Of a stretch of 64,000 nucleotides of DNA, positions 24,893 through 38,700 are shown in pieces. Within the stretch, counting starts at the first letter, position 1. Each line of letters opens with the position of its first letter. A model generated the notes under the pieces. That model made no database searches, was not told the DNA's origin, and worked only from the letters and a program-made list of their open reading frames with translations. The stretch comes from Oscarella lobularis (lineage: Eukaryota > Porifera > Homoscleromorpha > Homosclerophorida > Oscarellidae), in contig NC_089184.1 in assembly GCF_947507565.1 (NCBI RefSeq), positions 186,001 through 250,000 on the forward strand. Direction: 5' to 3'. A program made the translations under genes and the position numbers.

Positions 24893-27800
24893 ATGGCGAT
24901 GGCTCGCGTCCTAGTCGTCGCTCTCCTCGCCCTTTTCGCTCTCGTCGGGGCTCAGGAAGCTCCCCCGGCGTCTTTCACTCTTGTCAACGGCATTCTGATG
25001 GCGTCGTCGACCGACACGTGCGGCAATCCGCCCGAAGTCTACTTTGATCCGGTCGCCAATGAGAACAGGACGTGCAACGCGACTGACGATATGAACGATC
25101 ATCCGCCGTCGGACGCGTTGAACAGCGATTCAACGTTGTGGTGGCAGTCGAAAGGAGGCGTTGAGAACGCGTCTCTTGACATCGACTTGAAGCAGGTCAT
25201 GGCGTTTTTTTCTCATTTCCATTTCCGTGTCAGTTTACTTCCGGTTTCAGGTCTACGAAGTCCTAAGCGTTCAACTTCGGATGGGAAATTCATACTTGCC
25301 CCGCGATTTTGTTTTGGAGAAAAAGATCGAGGACGGATCGTACGTTCCGCTCGAGTATGTCGTCGACAGCCCGTCCACTCGCTGCCTGAGCGTCTTTGGC
25401 GTTGAAGAAAAAGACGGCTTTGCGAATGGCGATCCTGCTAATGTTGTCCTTTGCCACGGACCTACGGACAACAATCCTGGCGCGGGAAGAGGCACAGTAA
25501 GAAAGTAGGAATGCGCCTTTCCTCTTCTTCACTTGTCCGCAGATCTTCATCGACTTCGTATTCACTGGTGGTACGTTGCGTCCTGGTGCCGTTAATCATA
25601 ATACAGAATTTGTGGTAAGCTATAGTGGTTGAAGCGAAAACGAGCCTCTCACACGACGATTTCATCCCGCAGGACTTCATCAGTACTCGAATGCTTCGCC
25701 TTCGATTCATCGGCTTCGTCCCTGACGCAATAGATGCCGTGAGTTCGTTAGGTTGTGTAAACGAGATGACACGACACTAAGCTTTCTGCTGTCTAGGGTG
25801 CAGAATTCTTTACAGTCGCCGACGTGAGGATAACGGGGCGATGCAGCTGCAACGGCTTCGCTTCGACGTGCACCGAAGCGACCCTTGCCAATCCCGTCTA
25901 CAAATGCGATTGCACGCCGTCGTCTCTGACGGATGGAGCGAGCTGCGATCGTTGCCAAGCGCTTTTCAATAACGCTAGTTACATGAGAGCGTTCGACGAC
26001 CCGTCGTTCGTCTGTCAGGAGTGCGACTGTAACGGGGAAGCCAATTCGTGCGCCTTCGACGCGACGCTCGCTCGCGGCGTCTGCAATTGCACGAACAACA
26101 CGCAAGGCATCGACTGCGGCGATTGTCGCGTCAACGTCGAGCGCAACCCCGTGACGGGCGCGTGCGACGCGTGCAAAGACGGCTTTTTCGGTCTCGATCC
26201 CAACAATCTAAACGGCTGCGATCCGTGCGTCTGCGACGACGTCGGCGCAATCAACGACACTTGCCGCAAGGAAGATGGTCAGTGCCCGTGTCAACCAAAC
26301 ATCGTCGGTTTGAGTTGCGATCGGTGCGATGATGGAACGTTCAATTTCACATCGACGGGATGTCAATGTAAGAGCTCAAAATCGCCGAGAGTCAATAACG
26401 AATTTCTCTCTTTTTAGCCTGTCAATGTGCTGATCCGAATGCACAGTGTAATAGCACGACTGGTCAATGCGTCTGTCCTCCGAACGTCGTCGGACTCCGA
26501 TGCGATGCGTGCGCGCCGAATTTCTTTAATTTTAGCGCTACGGACGGCTGCCAGCCGTGCAACTGCAACCCAGGCGGATCTATCAATCAGTCGTGCACCG
26601 ATGACGCGGGACTGTGCTATTGTCATCCAGGCGTTGTCGGCGACAAGTGCGATCAGTGCGATGTCAACTTTTTCAATTTCACTAACGGCATCGGATGCGA
26701 ACCGTGCGAATGCGACAGTGAAGGCTCTAGAAACCTTCAATGCAACGCGACGACGGGAGTTTGTCAGTGTTTGTTGAATGTTGCCGGCGACAAGTGCGAC
26801 GGCGGTTGCGAGCTAGGATTTTTTAATTTCCAACCTTGGCCCGGGTGCGAGCCGTGCAATTGCAACAACACCGGTTCAGTTGGCATTGAATGCCATCAGA
26901 CGCTCGGAAATTGCACGTGCCATCCCGGCGTTGCCGGTGCCAAATGCGACGGAGGCTGCGAGGATTTTTTCTGCAATTTCACGTCAAGTGTTGGCTGTCA
27001 ACCGTGCGACTGCGACGCTGACGGATCGGACGGCACGCCTTGCGACAAGAGCACGTGCGATTGCAATTGTTTACCGGGAGTCGGAGGAGCCAGATGCGAC
27101 GCGTGCAAACCGGAATTCTTCAATCTCACTGCGGGCATTGGCTGCGAGAACTGTTCGTGCGATCCCACCGGATCGGTCAACAACAGCTGTGACAGCGTAA
27201 CGGGGGATTGTGCGTGCAAGGTGAGTAGACCTCAGCAAAAGAAAAAATCAATATATTAAGATTCGCGATATATTCCAAGGTTGGCTACGTCAGTTCCAAG
27301 TGCGCCTCGTGCGACCAAGGTTTCACGCGTGCCACGAGTGGCGCGTGCGTTCCTTGCGCCGACGTGTGTAACAGCCACGCGACTGAGTGCGACAGCGAAA
27401 CGCGCGTCTGCGTCTGCCTAAACAACACATTCGGCGATCAATGCGACGTGTGCGCGCCGGGATTCTTCGGCAACGCCACCGCCGGTTTGCCGACCGATTG
27501 CGAAGAGTGCGAGTGCGATCTCGTCGGATCCGTCAACGGCAGCGTCTGTCATCCTATCAACGGCACTTGCGAGTGCAAAGTCGGACTCGTTTCACCCTGT
27601 CGCGTTTGCGCTGAAGGATTTTTCAATAAAACTAACGACGGATGCCAACGTACGTTCACGCCGACATATATTCGTCATTTTTGTTATCTTTTTTCTTCTG
27701 CCAAGTTTGCATGTGCGACTCCATGGGCTCGTTCAATGAGAGTTGCGACGAAATGGGACAATGTGCGTGTAAGGACGGTGTGACCGGTTTGAAGTGCGAT

Positions 27801-30800
27801 CAATGCTTGCCATTCCATTTCGGCTTTGCCAACTGCACGTGTAAGAATGAGTTCGTACTCTGAGACGCTTATTTTAGCTGCGTTCTCTTAGCTTGTGATG
27901 AAGGAGCGAATGGATTTTGCGTTGGCCAGTTGGAGTTGGAGATCAACGGAGCGTCCGCAACGATTGGGTACGTTTCGGAAAGATTTAACAATCATTCGGC
28001 CGAAGCAGATTCTTTGCTGAAAATGTTGACTGATTTGGAAGCGGACGTCGATGCGAAAAAGGTTTTTGATTTAAAGATATTTCGAGTTCTACTTACACTT
28101 GAATGTTAGGAGAATGTGAGTGATCTGCTGCTTCGTCTACAAGCGTTGGAAATGCGCGTAGAGAATCTCGAAATGAGGGCGGAGTATCTACTCAATCGGA
28201 CCTATTATCTCTTAGACAAGGTAATCGTGCAATTTTTCTTGCTCTTTAATTCTTTATCGAGTCGGTAACAACAGGCAAAGGCTTTGAAGAGAAGAGCCGA
28301 ACAACTGTACAACGAAACGTGCGATAGACTACCGGAAGTCGAAAAGATCAGAGACGACGCCGTCAACGTTTTGAGCACTGCTATGAGTACAGAGAAAATC
28401 GCGAGAGCCAAGCCGAGACTTGATTTTTTTTCCCATTCTAGGCGTTTATATGCGGATTGACAGCATAGCAACGGAAGTCGAAGGGAAACGGAACGATTCG
28501 CAACAACTGTTTGATATGGCAGTGGCAACGCTTGAAGGCTTTACAACTAGCTTTGATCAGCAAAACATGAGCGTCTATCAGGCGAAGAAAATGGCAACAG
28601 ACGCTTTGACAATGGCCATGTACATCTACGAAAAGGCAAAGAATCTTTCTCTATCGATCGACGCCCTCAACGCGTCAATTTCTCATCTAATGGACCTTGA
28701 GACGTCCGTGGGAGAGGAGACACAAAAGACAGATGAAGTGATTGCTGATGTAATGCGGGTTGTTCAAATGGTTGAGGAAAGACTGAACATGACTGACGTA
28801 AACTATCAAAACGGCTCGATAAATAATATCCAATATTTCTTCTTCGTTTTGCACAGGATTTGGAAAAGGTTATTAGCGGAATTGTCGCCATGGCAAACAG
28901 CACTTTGGATATGATTGAAGCAAGAAACGATCACGCTCGATCTTCGTTGGCGGACGCCAAAAGCTTCTACGAGGTCAAAAAAACAAAGAAAACATACGTC
29001 CATCTAATATTATACTGATTTTTTAGATGGCTAATAGCACCTTGGAGAGTACTCAGACTATGTTGGCTATGCTGATGGATCGCCTGGTCGGCTTCAACAA
29101 TAACCTATTGGTCGTTGAAGAACGAGTCAATGCTTCCGTGTCTCATGCTTATGCTTTGGCTGATCAAGCGATGCTTATGAAAATGTGCGTCGTTGCAGTG
29201 TCGCTGAATTTGATTTAATTTTATTCTCGTTTTAGGATCTTTGAGTACAGTCGACGTTTCGGGCAAATGGCCGTCGACATTGCGGACATGTACGAAAGTA
29301 CCGAAACGACGGTTGCCGAAGCGTTGGCATTGGCTCAAATGGCGAGAGAAAAAGCGCTGAATACGTCTCGACATGTGAGCGGAACTTGCGCAGAGACGAC
29401 GATTTCTCTTATGACTACTGATAGGTGGAAGAATTGGGTGGAAAGGCATTGAGTGACCAAGCGGCGGCGGCGAAATCGTCCAGTGAAATGCTTTTGAATC
29501 GAGCCAATCAAGTTCTTGAAGACGTTCGCAGTAAGAACGTTCGACTCGACTGTGACTTTCTAGGAGGGTTATGTTTTTCTCATTTTAGATTTTAAAATGC
29601 ACAACAAAACGGCGGCCAACGAGACCGTTGAGTCTGCTAGGCATTACTTTAACTTGGCACAGCAGGCAAACGAAGACGTGCGAAATGCCATAGCGAATCT
29701 TCCAAGTAAAGAAGCAAGCGTTTTCCGCCTCAATCTGATGCTTCACGGTGTCGTTATTTAGCTTTCGGAGATTTGCCTAAAGATATAGATGAGAAAGTGG
29801 ATTGCATTAGGACGGAGACCGATTGCGCAGGCACCTTGGACAACGTAGACGCGACGCTCGACAGCAGGAAAGAGCCAAACGTGGAGAACGCGGAAATGAC
29901 CGCTGACCAAGCGAACGCGACGTTCACGAAAGCAAGACAGACGCGTGCGTGTAAACGAGAACGAATTGACGTCATTTTTCCTATACTTTTCAACGCCTTA
30001 GTGTCAAACGCCTCGACTACATTAGATGACATCGAAGAGAAGCTAAATTTAACAAAGGTCATCACAGCAGAGAACAGCGTTATGCAGCAAGCGGTGAAAA
30101 CGAACATCAGTCGCTTGAAAATGAAACTAGACATGCTCAAGTCGGTTGTCGCCTCGCAGGTTCAGTGAAATGATCTCTGTATGATCATTGTTCGTTGAAA
30201 TCGCTTTTTTGGATTCTTTAGTGTCAGAGGAAATTGGTTTTCACACAGACCAGTGCTGTTGCTACGTTCGAGCTGAGCAATCTAACGGACGACGGCTTCA
30301 ACGTCGGAAATCGTTTCGTGTCCGTGTCGTTTTACTTTCTCGCGCAGAGAAATCACGGCCTTCTGCTCTACTTGGCTCCGCGTCACGGCGACGTCGCCGC
30401 CTATCAATACTTCTCGCTGGAAATCGTCGACAACTACCTGTGGCTCAAATTCAGCGTCGGCGGAAGAAGCGGCATGATACGGCACGAGCAGAGAATTCAC
30501 GTCGGCGAGTGGTATCACGTCTACGCTACGAGGCATGTCTGTGCAATGGTCATCTATCATGGGTCTATATCTTAATCTTTTGTTAGGCATTACCATTTTG
30601 GTGCCGTGACCCTTACTGATCCCGACGGCGATATGTCGACGTACTACGGTCGAGCGGAGAAACGAGCCTTATCGACTTACTCAAACGACACTTGCCTTGC
30701 TCTTTTTGGAGGCTTGGATTCGTCCTTTACTGATGCAAGTTTATTGCTGTGGGGACTTCGAAGAGATTCGTGATGTTTTTTTTAGACTTCAAGCGCAGTC

Positions 30801-33800
30801 AGTCAAAGCGATTTCGTCGGACTTATTCACATGATAACAATCAAGAGGCAGATGATAGCTGTGTCCGACATCGATTTCCATCCACTAAATCAGTCTCAAC
30901 CTTGCCCTACTCGGTCAGTTAATGAGCTCAGGCTGATTATACAGACAACGTTATTTGTTGAATTTATTCTTGCAGGAATGCGACGTCTCCCGCTCTCTTT
31001 GGCGGTTACTTTTTCGAAAACAGCTTCCTGCAGTTTATGACGCCGCCTGTGAACGAGACAAACGTTGCCAACATATCGTTTCGATTCAGCACCGCTCAAG
31101 CGTCGGCTCAACTTCTTTACGTCGAAAGTGACGATCGAATGACGTATCTCGCAATCGGCATTCGCGAGAACAGTCCTCTCGTCGTTTCTCGTTGCGGTCC
31201 GACGGCCGGCGCACAAATTGTTCTGGCATCAGACGTGAAGCTTACGAACAGACAGTGGCACACGGTGACGGTTGACATGAAATATGACGGCTTTCTCTGC
31301 GTCGTTGATGTGACCGTCGACGATTCGTCATTCCGATCGTTGTCGTTACCTACTTCTGTCGATTTCACTCAACTGAATGAAAAACTCTACGTTGGCGGAG
31401 TGCCGGACTCGTTTTCTCTGTAAGACTCAGGTATCCATTTAGCTTTTCTCTATCGTAAGGGTTTTTTTAGGAGTGGCATTCCTCAGTTGAGTCTCATTGA
31501 CAGTGTCGACGATTACCAGGGCTGTTTGCGCGACTTGACGTTTGGTAGCGCAAAAAGAATCGCTTTACCAACAGCTGTCGAGCGTCAGAACGTCGATTTC
31601 GCCAGCTGTCCTTTCGACGTAAGTTGAACACAACTCAAAGGCACCGAGTTTAAATTTAAATACGCTCGTGGTTCGGAATTTAGAGAGTCAATGGAGTGTC
31701 GTTCAAAGGAAAGGGACACGGAACGATAACTGGTCTCGGCGGTCTGTTGGAGAACATAACTTTCGACATTGTGACTGATCAGAAATCGTCGGTTCTTGCT
31801 TACTTCAAGAACACATACGGAGTATTTATCATTGATTCTGTCAGCTTTATCATTTTTCTAACTATGCTGATATAGGAGTATTTCTACTTGGCGATATACA
31901 ACGGTGATCTTATTCTTTTGGAAAAAGCTTCGGGAGTTGCTCACAAACTTTCCACGTGCAACGCTTACGTGCACGACGGACGTCCGCATAGGATCATGAT
32001 TCAGTTCTCTGAGACTATGTGAGTAAATCCGTCTTTGATTGAGCGGATTCGGTTTCATTGTCGTGTTCTCTCTTTACCAGAATTCGAATCTACGTTGACG
32101 GAATCTTGGTTGCCAATCTCGCGTCAGGCAACGGTCAACTGCGTTTACCGACTGAGATTTACGTCGGCGGAATTCCCGAAGACCTTTTCGATGAGGCACA
32201 AATGGCAATTGCCGATGTTCCTGTTGGCGAAGGATACGTAGGTTGCATTCAAAACGTCTCCGTTAATTCGGAACTGTACGGTTCTCGAATGCACTTACGT
32301 ATTATTTATTTATTTTTTATTTTTTCAGGGTTCAGTTTGAGTCGAGCCTGTCTGTCAATGTCGACTTCCTCGGCTGCAGAATGCCTTCAACTGTCACTCC
32401 TCCAATGCAGTCGCCCATGTGCCCGGGTCCCATTTCTAAACCGCCGCCGTCGCTGCCGCCGTTGCCGCCTTTCCCTTCGATTACACCGACTCCTGCATTC
32501 ACTCCAACGGCGCCGCCACCGTCTTTTCCACCACCACCACCTCCGTCAATTTCTATCACTCCTACCACCAGCATCGTGAAACCGACAGCTATTCCGCCTT
32601 CGTCGTTTCCTCCGCCGCCTCCGTCAACGTCTATTGCTCCTACCAGCGTCGTGACGCAGACACCTCCACCGTCGTTTCCTCCTCCGCCTCCTCCGTCCAC
32701 TGCTGTTGCTCCGAGTCCTACACCAACAGTTCCACCGACGCCCACTGAAGTGACTCCGACTCCAACGGAGAAGGAGACTCCAACTCCAACGGAGAAAGAG
32801 ACTCCAACTCCAACGGAGAAAGAGACTCCGACTCCAACTGCACCGCCTGAAGGCTGTGCACCAATCATGCTGAGCGATCCGTTTATTGGAGCGAGGAAGA
32901 CCTTGAAGTTGCAAAACAGCTATTTTCAATTTACTGCTCCTCCGAACGTGAAGCGCACGTAATTTCTGATATTGATTCGCAGGACGTTGTGGCGAGTGCT
33001 TTTTATTTAGAACCAATATCGAAATGAGCATCAGGACGACGTCGTTCGACGGCATTTTAGTTTATCTTGGCGGCCCCATGGTTGACTTCTTTGGCATGGA
33101 GATGCGCGGCGGAAAAGTTCGAGTAGTTTTTAATGCCGGATCGACTAATATAGAGGCGATTACGAACTCTTCATACAACGACGGGCAATTTCACAAGGTC
33201 AGTAGAAGCGGTTTATCAGTAAGGTGTTCACGTGTAGTGGGCTGTTTTCTTTTTGCTAGATCGTCGTAGCCCGATTTGACAGAAGCGTGACTTTGACTGT
33301 TGATAGCGAAACTGTTTCAGCATCACGTCCGAGCGGACTTGTTGGCATTGACAGCGATCGTAAATTCTTCATCGGCGGCGTTGCTGCTGGTTCGCCTGCT
33401 ACGGGTCTTCTCACATCAGGAGAAGCGGTAGGAAGCCGGCGCAGACGGCTATTCTTTTACTCGTTAACTAATGTTTCTTTGCAGTCTCGGCCGAGTGCTA
33501 TATCATGTTTTGCCAATGTGACTTTGAATGGCCGAACGTTGGATCTCGAGTATGATACTTATCTGCTACGAAACCTTTTTATTATTATTTTTCTGCGCAG
33601 CAATCCCGTAGATTCTGCCGGAATCGGCGTTTGTCCTGGCACCAGCGGTGCAGGCGTCCACTACGACGGGACAGGCTACTTTAGTTTCTGTAAGACGGCC
33701 GCCTGTCTTAGCATTTTATCATCTGAATTCTTCTTGCGTCTACAGACACCGATTCTTCTCCCTCTGTCCTTACATCAAGGGCGTGGAAGCCAGGAGTAAG

Positions 33801-34408
33801 GTTCACCATTAGTCTACGTTTCCGCACGAACAACGACAGTGGCCTCCTCTTCTACACATTCAATCCTAACGTACCCGACTATGTTCTGGTCGCTTTCAAC
33901 AAGGGAGTGGTATGATTCTTTAAGTCGTCCTATCTACGAACATAGTACAATACGGTTTTTTAGGTCGAATTCTCATTTAACAATGGAAACAATGAAATAA
34001 TTGTTCAGCTTGATACCACTACACTGCCAGTGTCGTTGTGTGATGGAAATTGGCATACTCTGACTCTAACTAAAGAATTTCGCACTGGAACTATTTCTCT
34101 CGACGGAACGTTTGAAGCAACCGGTTCTGTACTAACGGGTCTATCTGGCACGGACACCTTTGCACCCCTCTACTTTGGGGGCGTTCCAAGTTTGTCTACA
34201 ATATCATCAATTCCTCGTCACTGATTAATTTCTCTTTTTTTCAGATGACCTTTCCAGGCCTCCGCCGCGAAATCTTGGCGACCTAAGCTTTAATGGCTGC
34301 CTGGATAACCTGTTTCTGCAGAGCTCGAGGACTCTCAATCCACCTTCTTATGATGATCCATCGTCTGTTCTTCTTGGCGTCATCGAAGGCTGCCCGCTGC
34401 TACCGTAA
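24893..34408 (+). CDS. Laminin B: alpha-type laminin chain, twelve LE modules
   Basis: Secreted laminin chain. ATG 24893 gives a signal peptide ([15 protein letters not shown]). The NT-domain exons 24893-25195, 25251-25496, 25543-25614, 25673-25738 and the start of 25797-26367 match laminin A in phase and nearly in size. Twelve LE modules follow to about 27840 (from [10 protein letters not shown] to CMCDSMGSF). A coiled coil spans about 27895-30165. LG1-3 lie at about 30230-32380, a Pro-rich linker with TPTPTEKE repeats at 32385-32850, and LG4-5 at about 32860-34405. The LG tail marks it as alpha-type. The two LE modules that open CECDSEG and CNCNNTG contain an extra-Cys CDGGCE motif. No domain IV is present. 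It is nearly identical to laminin C, so the two are recent duplicates. It probably assembles in a basement-membrane heterotrimer, but no beta or gamma chain is in the window. Confidence 0.87.
32748..32842 (+). repeat. 24-bp TPTPTEKE repeats in laminin B linker
   Basis: Three TEKE-containing units of 24 bp in the LG3-LG4 linker. The twin gene has two. Confidence 0.85.
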
Positions 34409-34540
34409 GGGGCGCGAGCGACAATAACTATCTGTTTTGTTTTGTGTCTGTCGAGAAGTTTAGTCGGTGTTTTTGATGTTTAGGTCTCACGTGCTCTAGA
34501 AGTGTTGTGCGCATGCTAAGTTTCCCACAGTGCACTACCA

Positions 34541-35497
34541 ATGGCTTTTGGCCAATCCCTGCGACTTATAGCGATATTAGCCGTCATCGGCTTCGCTGCT
34601 CAAGTGGAGGGGACGCTTTACGGCACGCTCGGGTCAAATAGGATATCGCTGTCGTCAAGCGATTCGCCTCCAGCATCGTTCGAAGCTCTTCGCAGCGATG
34701 GAACGACCCAAACGATGACATGCAATTCGTCGAGCTCATCAGAGGCCTATCCGCTCGACCATATGCTCGATCTAGACGTGAACACGCGCTGGCAGACGGA
34801 AAACGGTCGCGATACGGTCGATACGGGATGCGTGTCGTCCGTGCGAGTGCCACGTCGCCGGAATTCGATTGAGCAACGTAAGCGGAGCGGTGTTTGGAGA
34901 TTGCCTTCAAGAGTCCGGCGATTGTTATTGCAAAAGTCACGTAACTGGATCGAAGTGCGATCAGTGTCTCCCTGGTTATTATAATCTTTCGGCGGACATG
35001 CAATCCAGATGGTTGTGAATCGTGTAACTGTTTTGCGGACGGGACGGTAGGGGGAAGTGACGTATGCAGCGGCGATTCAACGGGCCAGTGTCCGTGTAAG
35101 AATTTCACGGAGGGTCGCCAGTGCGATTCATGTATGGACGGTTATTACGGTCTCAACGATGTTGGATGCTTGCTTGCCTTGTGACTGTGACCCGGGCGGA
35201 AGCAGCGATTCCGTGTGTGACAAAGCGACGGGCAAGTGCCAATGTGCCGTAAATAATGTCGAGGATCGAACGTGCAGTCGTGGTTTATTATTATGGTCGT
35301 GGTTTATTATTATCGCGACGTGCATTCGATACGAGTTGAAGCGGAAGGATCGGCGACGCATAATCAATTGAACCCACTGTGGGGATTTAGTGCTTCCGCC
35401 TTGCCCGAGTTGACAGGAAGAGGCTACGCAATTCTGTCTACGGTGATGAAAACGCCGTATTGGTAGGCGTTTCGCCTGAAGGCTGTCCGCTGCAATA
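34541..35497 (+). pseudogene. Chimeric laminin pseudogene: D-type 5' end joined to A-type 3' end
   Basis: The first about 270 bases copy the laminin D start (ATG 34541 matches 45429) but have lost the codons for the conserved NDTCG. Sequence then jumps to the equivalent of 46648 in D, a deletion of about 930 bases with a small local duplication of CGATACGG. Later there are frame-breaking 4-base insertions (near 34998 and 35170) and a partial duplication at 35280-35320. At 35435-35438 D-type sequence switches to A-type sequence (equivalent to 24432) and continues to the laminin A stop at 35497. It cannot encode a laminin. It is the scar of the tandem duplication and has decayed further. Confidence 0.88.
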
Positions 35498-35799
35498 AGG
35501 GAGTTTCACGTACGTCTCAGTCTTCTTGGATGGTTTGGTTGTTTTGAATGTGAACTTGCTTCTGTGTTAATGCATGAAGAGGGTCAAAGGTAACGGGAGT
35601 GCATGTACGAGTCCCACTTTCTCTACTCCCAGTAGAAGTCGTTATGGGCCTAAATTGGTTTTCGCGACGCGTAGAGGACGAAGCGTCCGTTTGTACAGGG
35701 TTTCTTTATCAAGTAATAGCATTAGGTTTCTCGGTTTTTTTTTGGCATTGACTGAAAGGCCTGCTAACGTCAGTGCGTCGCATTCTTTCTGTGGTGGCA
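35498..35799. other. Intergenic region before laminin C
   Basis: 302 bases, the duplicate of 24496-24892 with several small deletions. It shares GTTTTCGCGACGCGTA and GAGGACGAAGCGTCCGTTTG with the laminin B upstream region. No gene is seen. Confidence 0.7.
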
Positions 35800-38700
35800 A
35801 TGGTGGCGATGGCTCGCGTCCTAGTCGTCGCTCTCCTCGCCCTTTTCCCTCTCGTCGGGGCTCAGGAAGATCCCCCGGCGTCTTTCACTCTTCTCAACAA
35901 CATTCTGATGGCGTCGTCGAACGACACTTGCGGCAGTCCGCCCGAAGTCTACTTTGATCCGGTCGCCAATGAGAACAGGACGTGCGACGCGACTGACGAT
36001 ATGAACGATCATCCGCCGTCGGACGCGTTGGACAACGATGAAGCGTCGTGGTGGCAGTCGAAAGGAGGCGTTGAGAGCGTGTCTCTTTACATCGACTTGA
36101 AGCAGGTCATGGCGTTTTTTCTCATTTCTATTTCCGTGTCAGTTTACTTCCGGTTTCAGGTCTACGAAGTCCTAAGCGTTAATGTTCGGATGGGAAATTC
36201 ATACTTGCCCCGCGATTTTGTTTTGGAGAAAAGGATCGAGGACGGATCGTACGTTCCGCTTGAATATGTCGTCGACGACCCGTCCAATCGCTGCCTGAGC
36301 GTCTTTGGCGTTAATGCAAAAGAAAGCTTTGCGCTGAGCGATCCTGCTAATGTTACCCTTTGCCACGGACCTACGGACACCGATCTTGGTGCGGGAGGAG
36401 ACACGGTAAAAAATAGGAGAGTACCTTTCCTCTTCTTCATTTGTCCTGGCCTCCGTAGATCAATATCGACTTTGTATTGACTGATCTAACGTTACGTCCT
36501 GGCGCCATTACTCATACTAGAGAATTTGTGGTAAGCTGAAGCGAAAACGAGCCTCTCACACGACGATTTCTTTTCCGCGCAGGACTTCATCAGTACTCGA
36601 ATGCTTCGCCTTCGATTCATCGGCTTCGTCCCGGACGCAATAGATGACGTGAGTTCGTTAGGTTAAACGAGATGACACTACTAAGCTTTCTGCTGTCTAG
36701 GGTGCAGAATTCTTTACAGTCGCTGATTTGACGATAACGGGGCGATGCAGCTGCAACGGCTTCGCTTCGACGTGCACCGAAGCGACCCTTGCCAATCCCG
36801 TCTACAAATGCGATTGCACGCCGTCGTCTCTGACGGATGGAGCGAGCTGCGATCGTTGCCAAGCGCTTTTCAATAACGCTAGTTACATGAGAGCGTTTGA
36901 CGACCCGTCGTTCGTCTGTCAGGAGTGCGACTGTAACGGGGAAGCCGATTCGTGCGCATTCGACGCGACGCTCGCTCGCGGCGTCTGCAATTGCACGAAC
37001 AACACGCACGGCATCGACTGCGGCGAGTGCCGCGTCAACGTCGAGCGCAACCCCGTGACGGGCGCGTGCGACGCGTGCAAAGACGGCTTTTTCGGTCTCG
37101 ATCCCAACAATCCAAACGGCTGCGATCCGTGCGTCTGCGACGACGTCGGCGCAATCAACGACATTTGCGGAAAGGAAGATGGTCAGTGTTCGTGTCAACC
37201 AAACATCGTCGGCTTGAGTTGCGATCGGTGCGATGATAGAACGTTCAATTTCTCACCGACGGGATGTCAATGTAAAGAGCTCAAAATCGCTGAGAGTCAA
37301 TAACGAATTTCTCTCTTTTTAGCCTGTCAATGTGCTGATCCGAATGCACAGTGTAATAGCACGACTGGTCAATGCGTCTGTCCTCCGAACGTCGTCGGAC
37401 TCCGATGCGATGCGTGCGCGCCGAATTTCTTTAATTTTAGCGCTACGGACGGCTGCCAGCCGTGCAACTGCACCCCAGGCGGATCTATCAATCAGTCGTG
37501 CACCGACGACGCGGGACTGTGCTATTGTCATCCAGGCGTTGTCGGCGACAAGTGTGATGAGTGCGATGCCAACTTTTTCAATTTCACTAACGGCATCGGA
37601 TGCGAACCGTGCGAATGCGACAGTGAAGGCTCTAGAAACCTTCAATGCAACGCGACGACGGGAGTTTGTCCGTGTTTGTTGAACGTTGCCGGCGACAAGT
37701 GCGACGGCGGTTGCGAGCCAGGATTTTTTGATTTACAACCTTGGCCCGGGTGCAGGCCGTGCAATTGCAACAACACCGGTTCAGTTGGCATTGAATGCCA
37801 TCAGACGATCGGAAATTGCACGTGCCATCCCGGCGTTGCCGGTGCCAAATGCGACGGAGGCTGCGAGGATTTTTTCTGCAATTTCACGCCAAATGTTGGC
37901 TGTCAACCGTGCGACTGCGACGCTGACGGATCGGACGGCACGCCTTGCGACAAGAGCACGTGCGATTGCAATTGTTTACCGGGAGTCGGAGGAGCCAGGT
38001 GCGACGCGTGCCTACCGGGATTCTTCAATCTCACTGCGGGCTGCGAGAACTGTTTGTGCGATCCCACCGGATCGGTCAACAACAGCTGTGACAGCGTAAC
38101 GGGGGATTGTGCGTGCAAGGTGAGTAGACCTCAGCAAAAGAAAAAATCAATATATTAAGATTCGCGATATTCCAAGGTTGGCTACGTCAGTTCCAAGTGC
38201 GCCTCGTGCGACCAAGGTTTCACGCGTGCCACGAGTGGCGCGTGCGTTCCTTGCGCCGACGTGTGTAACAGCCACGCGACTGAGTGCGACAGCGAAACGC
38301 GCGTCTGCGTCTGCCTAAACAACACATTCGGCGATCAATGCGACGTGTGCGCGCCGGGATTCTTCGGCAACGCCACCGCCGGTTTGCCGACCGATTGCGA
38401 AGAGTGCGAGTGCGATCTCGTCGGATCCGTCAACGGCAGCGTCTGTCATCCTATCAACGGCACTTGCGAGTGCAAAGTCGGACTCGTTTCACCCTGTCGC
38501 GTTTGCGCTGAAGGATTTTTCAATAAAACTAACGACGGATGCCAACGTACGTTCACGCCGGACATACTGTATAGTCGTCATTTTTGTTATCTTTTTTCTT
38601 CTGCCAAGTTTGCATGTGCGACTCCATGGGCTCGTTCAATGAGAGTTGCGACGAAATAGGACAATGTGCGTGTAAGGACGGTGTGACCGGTTTGAAGTGC

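Larger units (their letters stand above)
24432..35434 (+). repeat. Tandem duplication unit 1
   Basis: The segment runs from the last exon of laminin A through laminin B to the broken D-type copy. It matches 35435-47260 almost base for base, including introns and intergenic DNA. The main difference is a deletion of about 930 bases in the D-type part of this copy. Confidence 0.85.

Noticed and set aside
32332-32868. Gly/Val-rich minus-strand frame in laminin B
   Set aside because: Reverse complement of the Pro/Thr linker. A matching shadow occurs in laminin C.
34541-34984. Short functional laminin NT-only protein
   Set aside because: The conserved Cys segment is lost and the frame leaves laminin sequence at the deletion junction, so it is better explained as a pseudogene.
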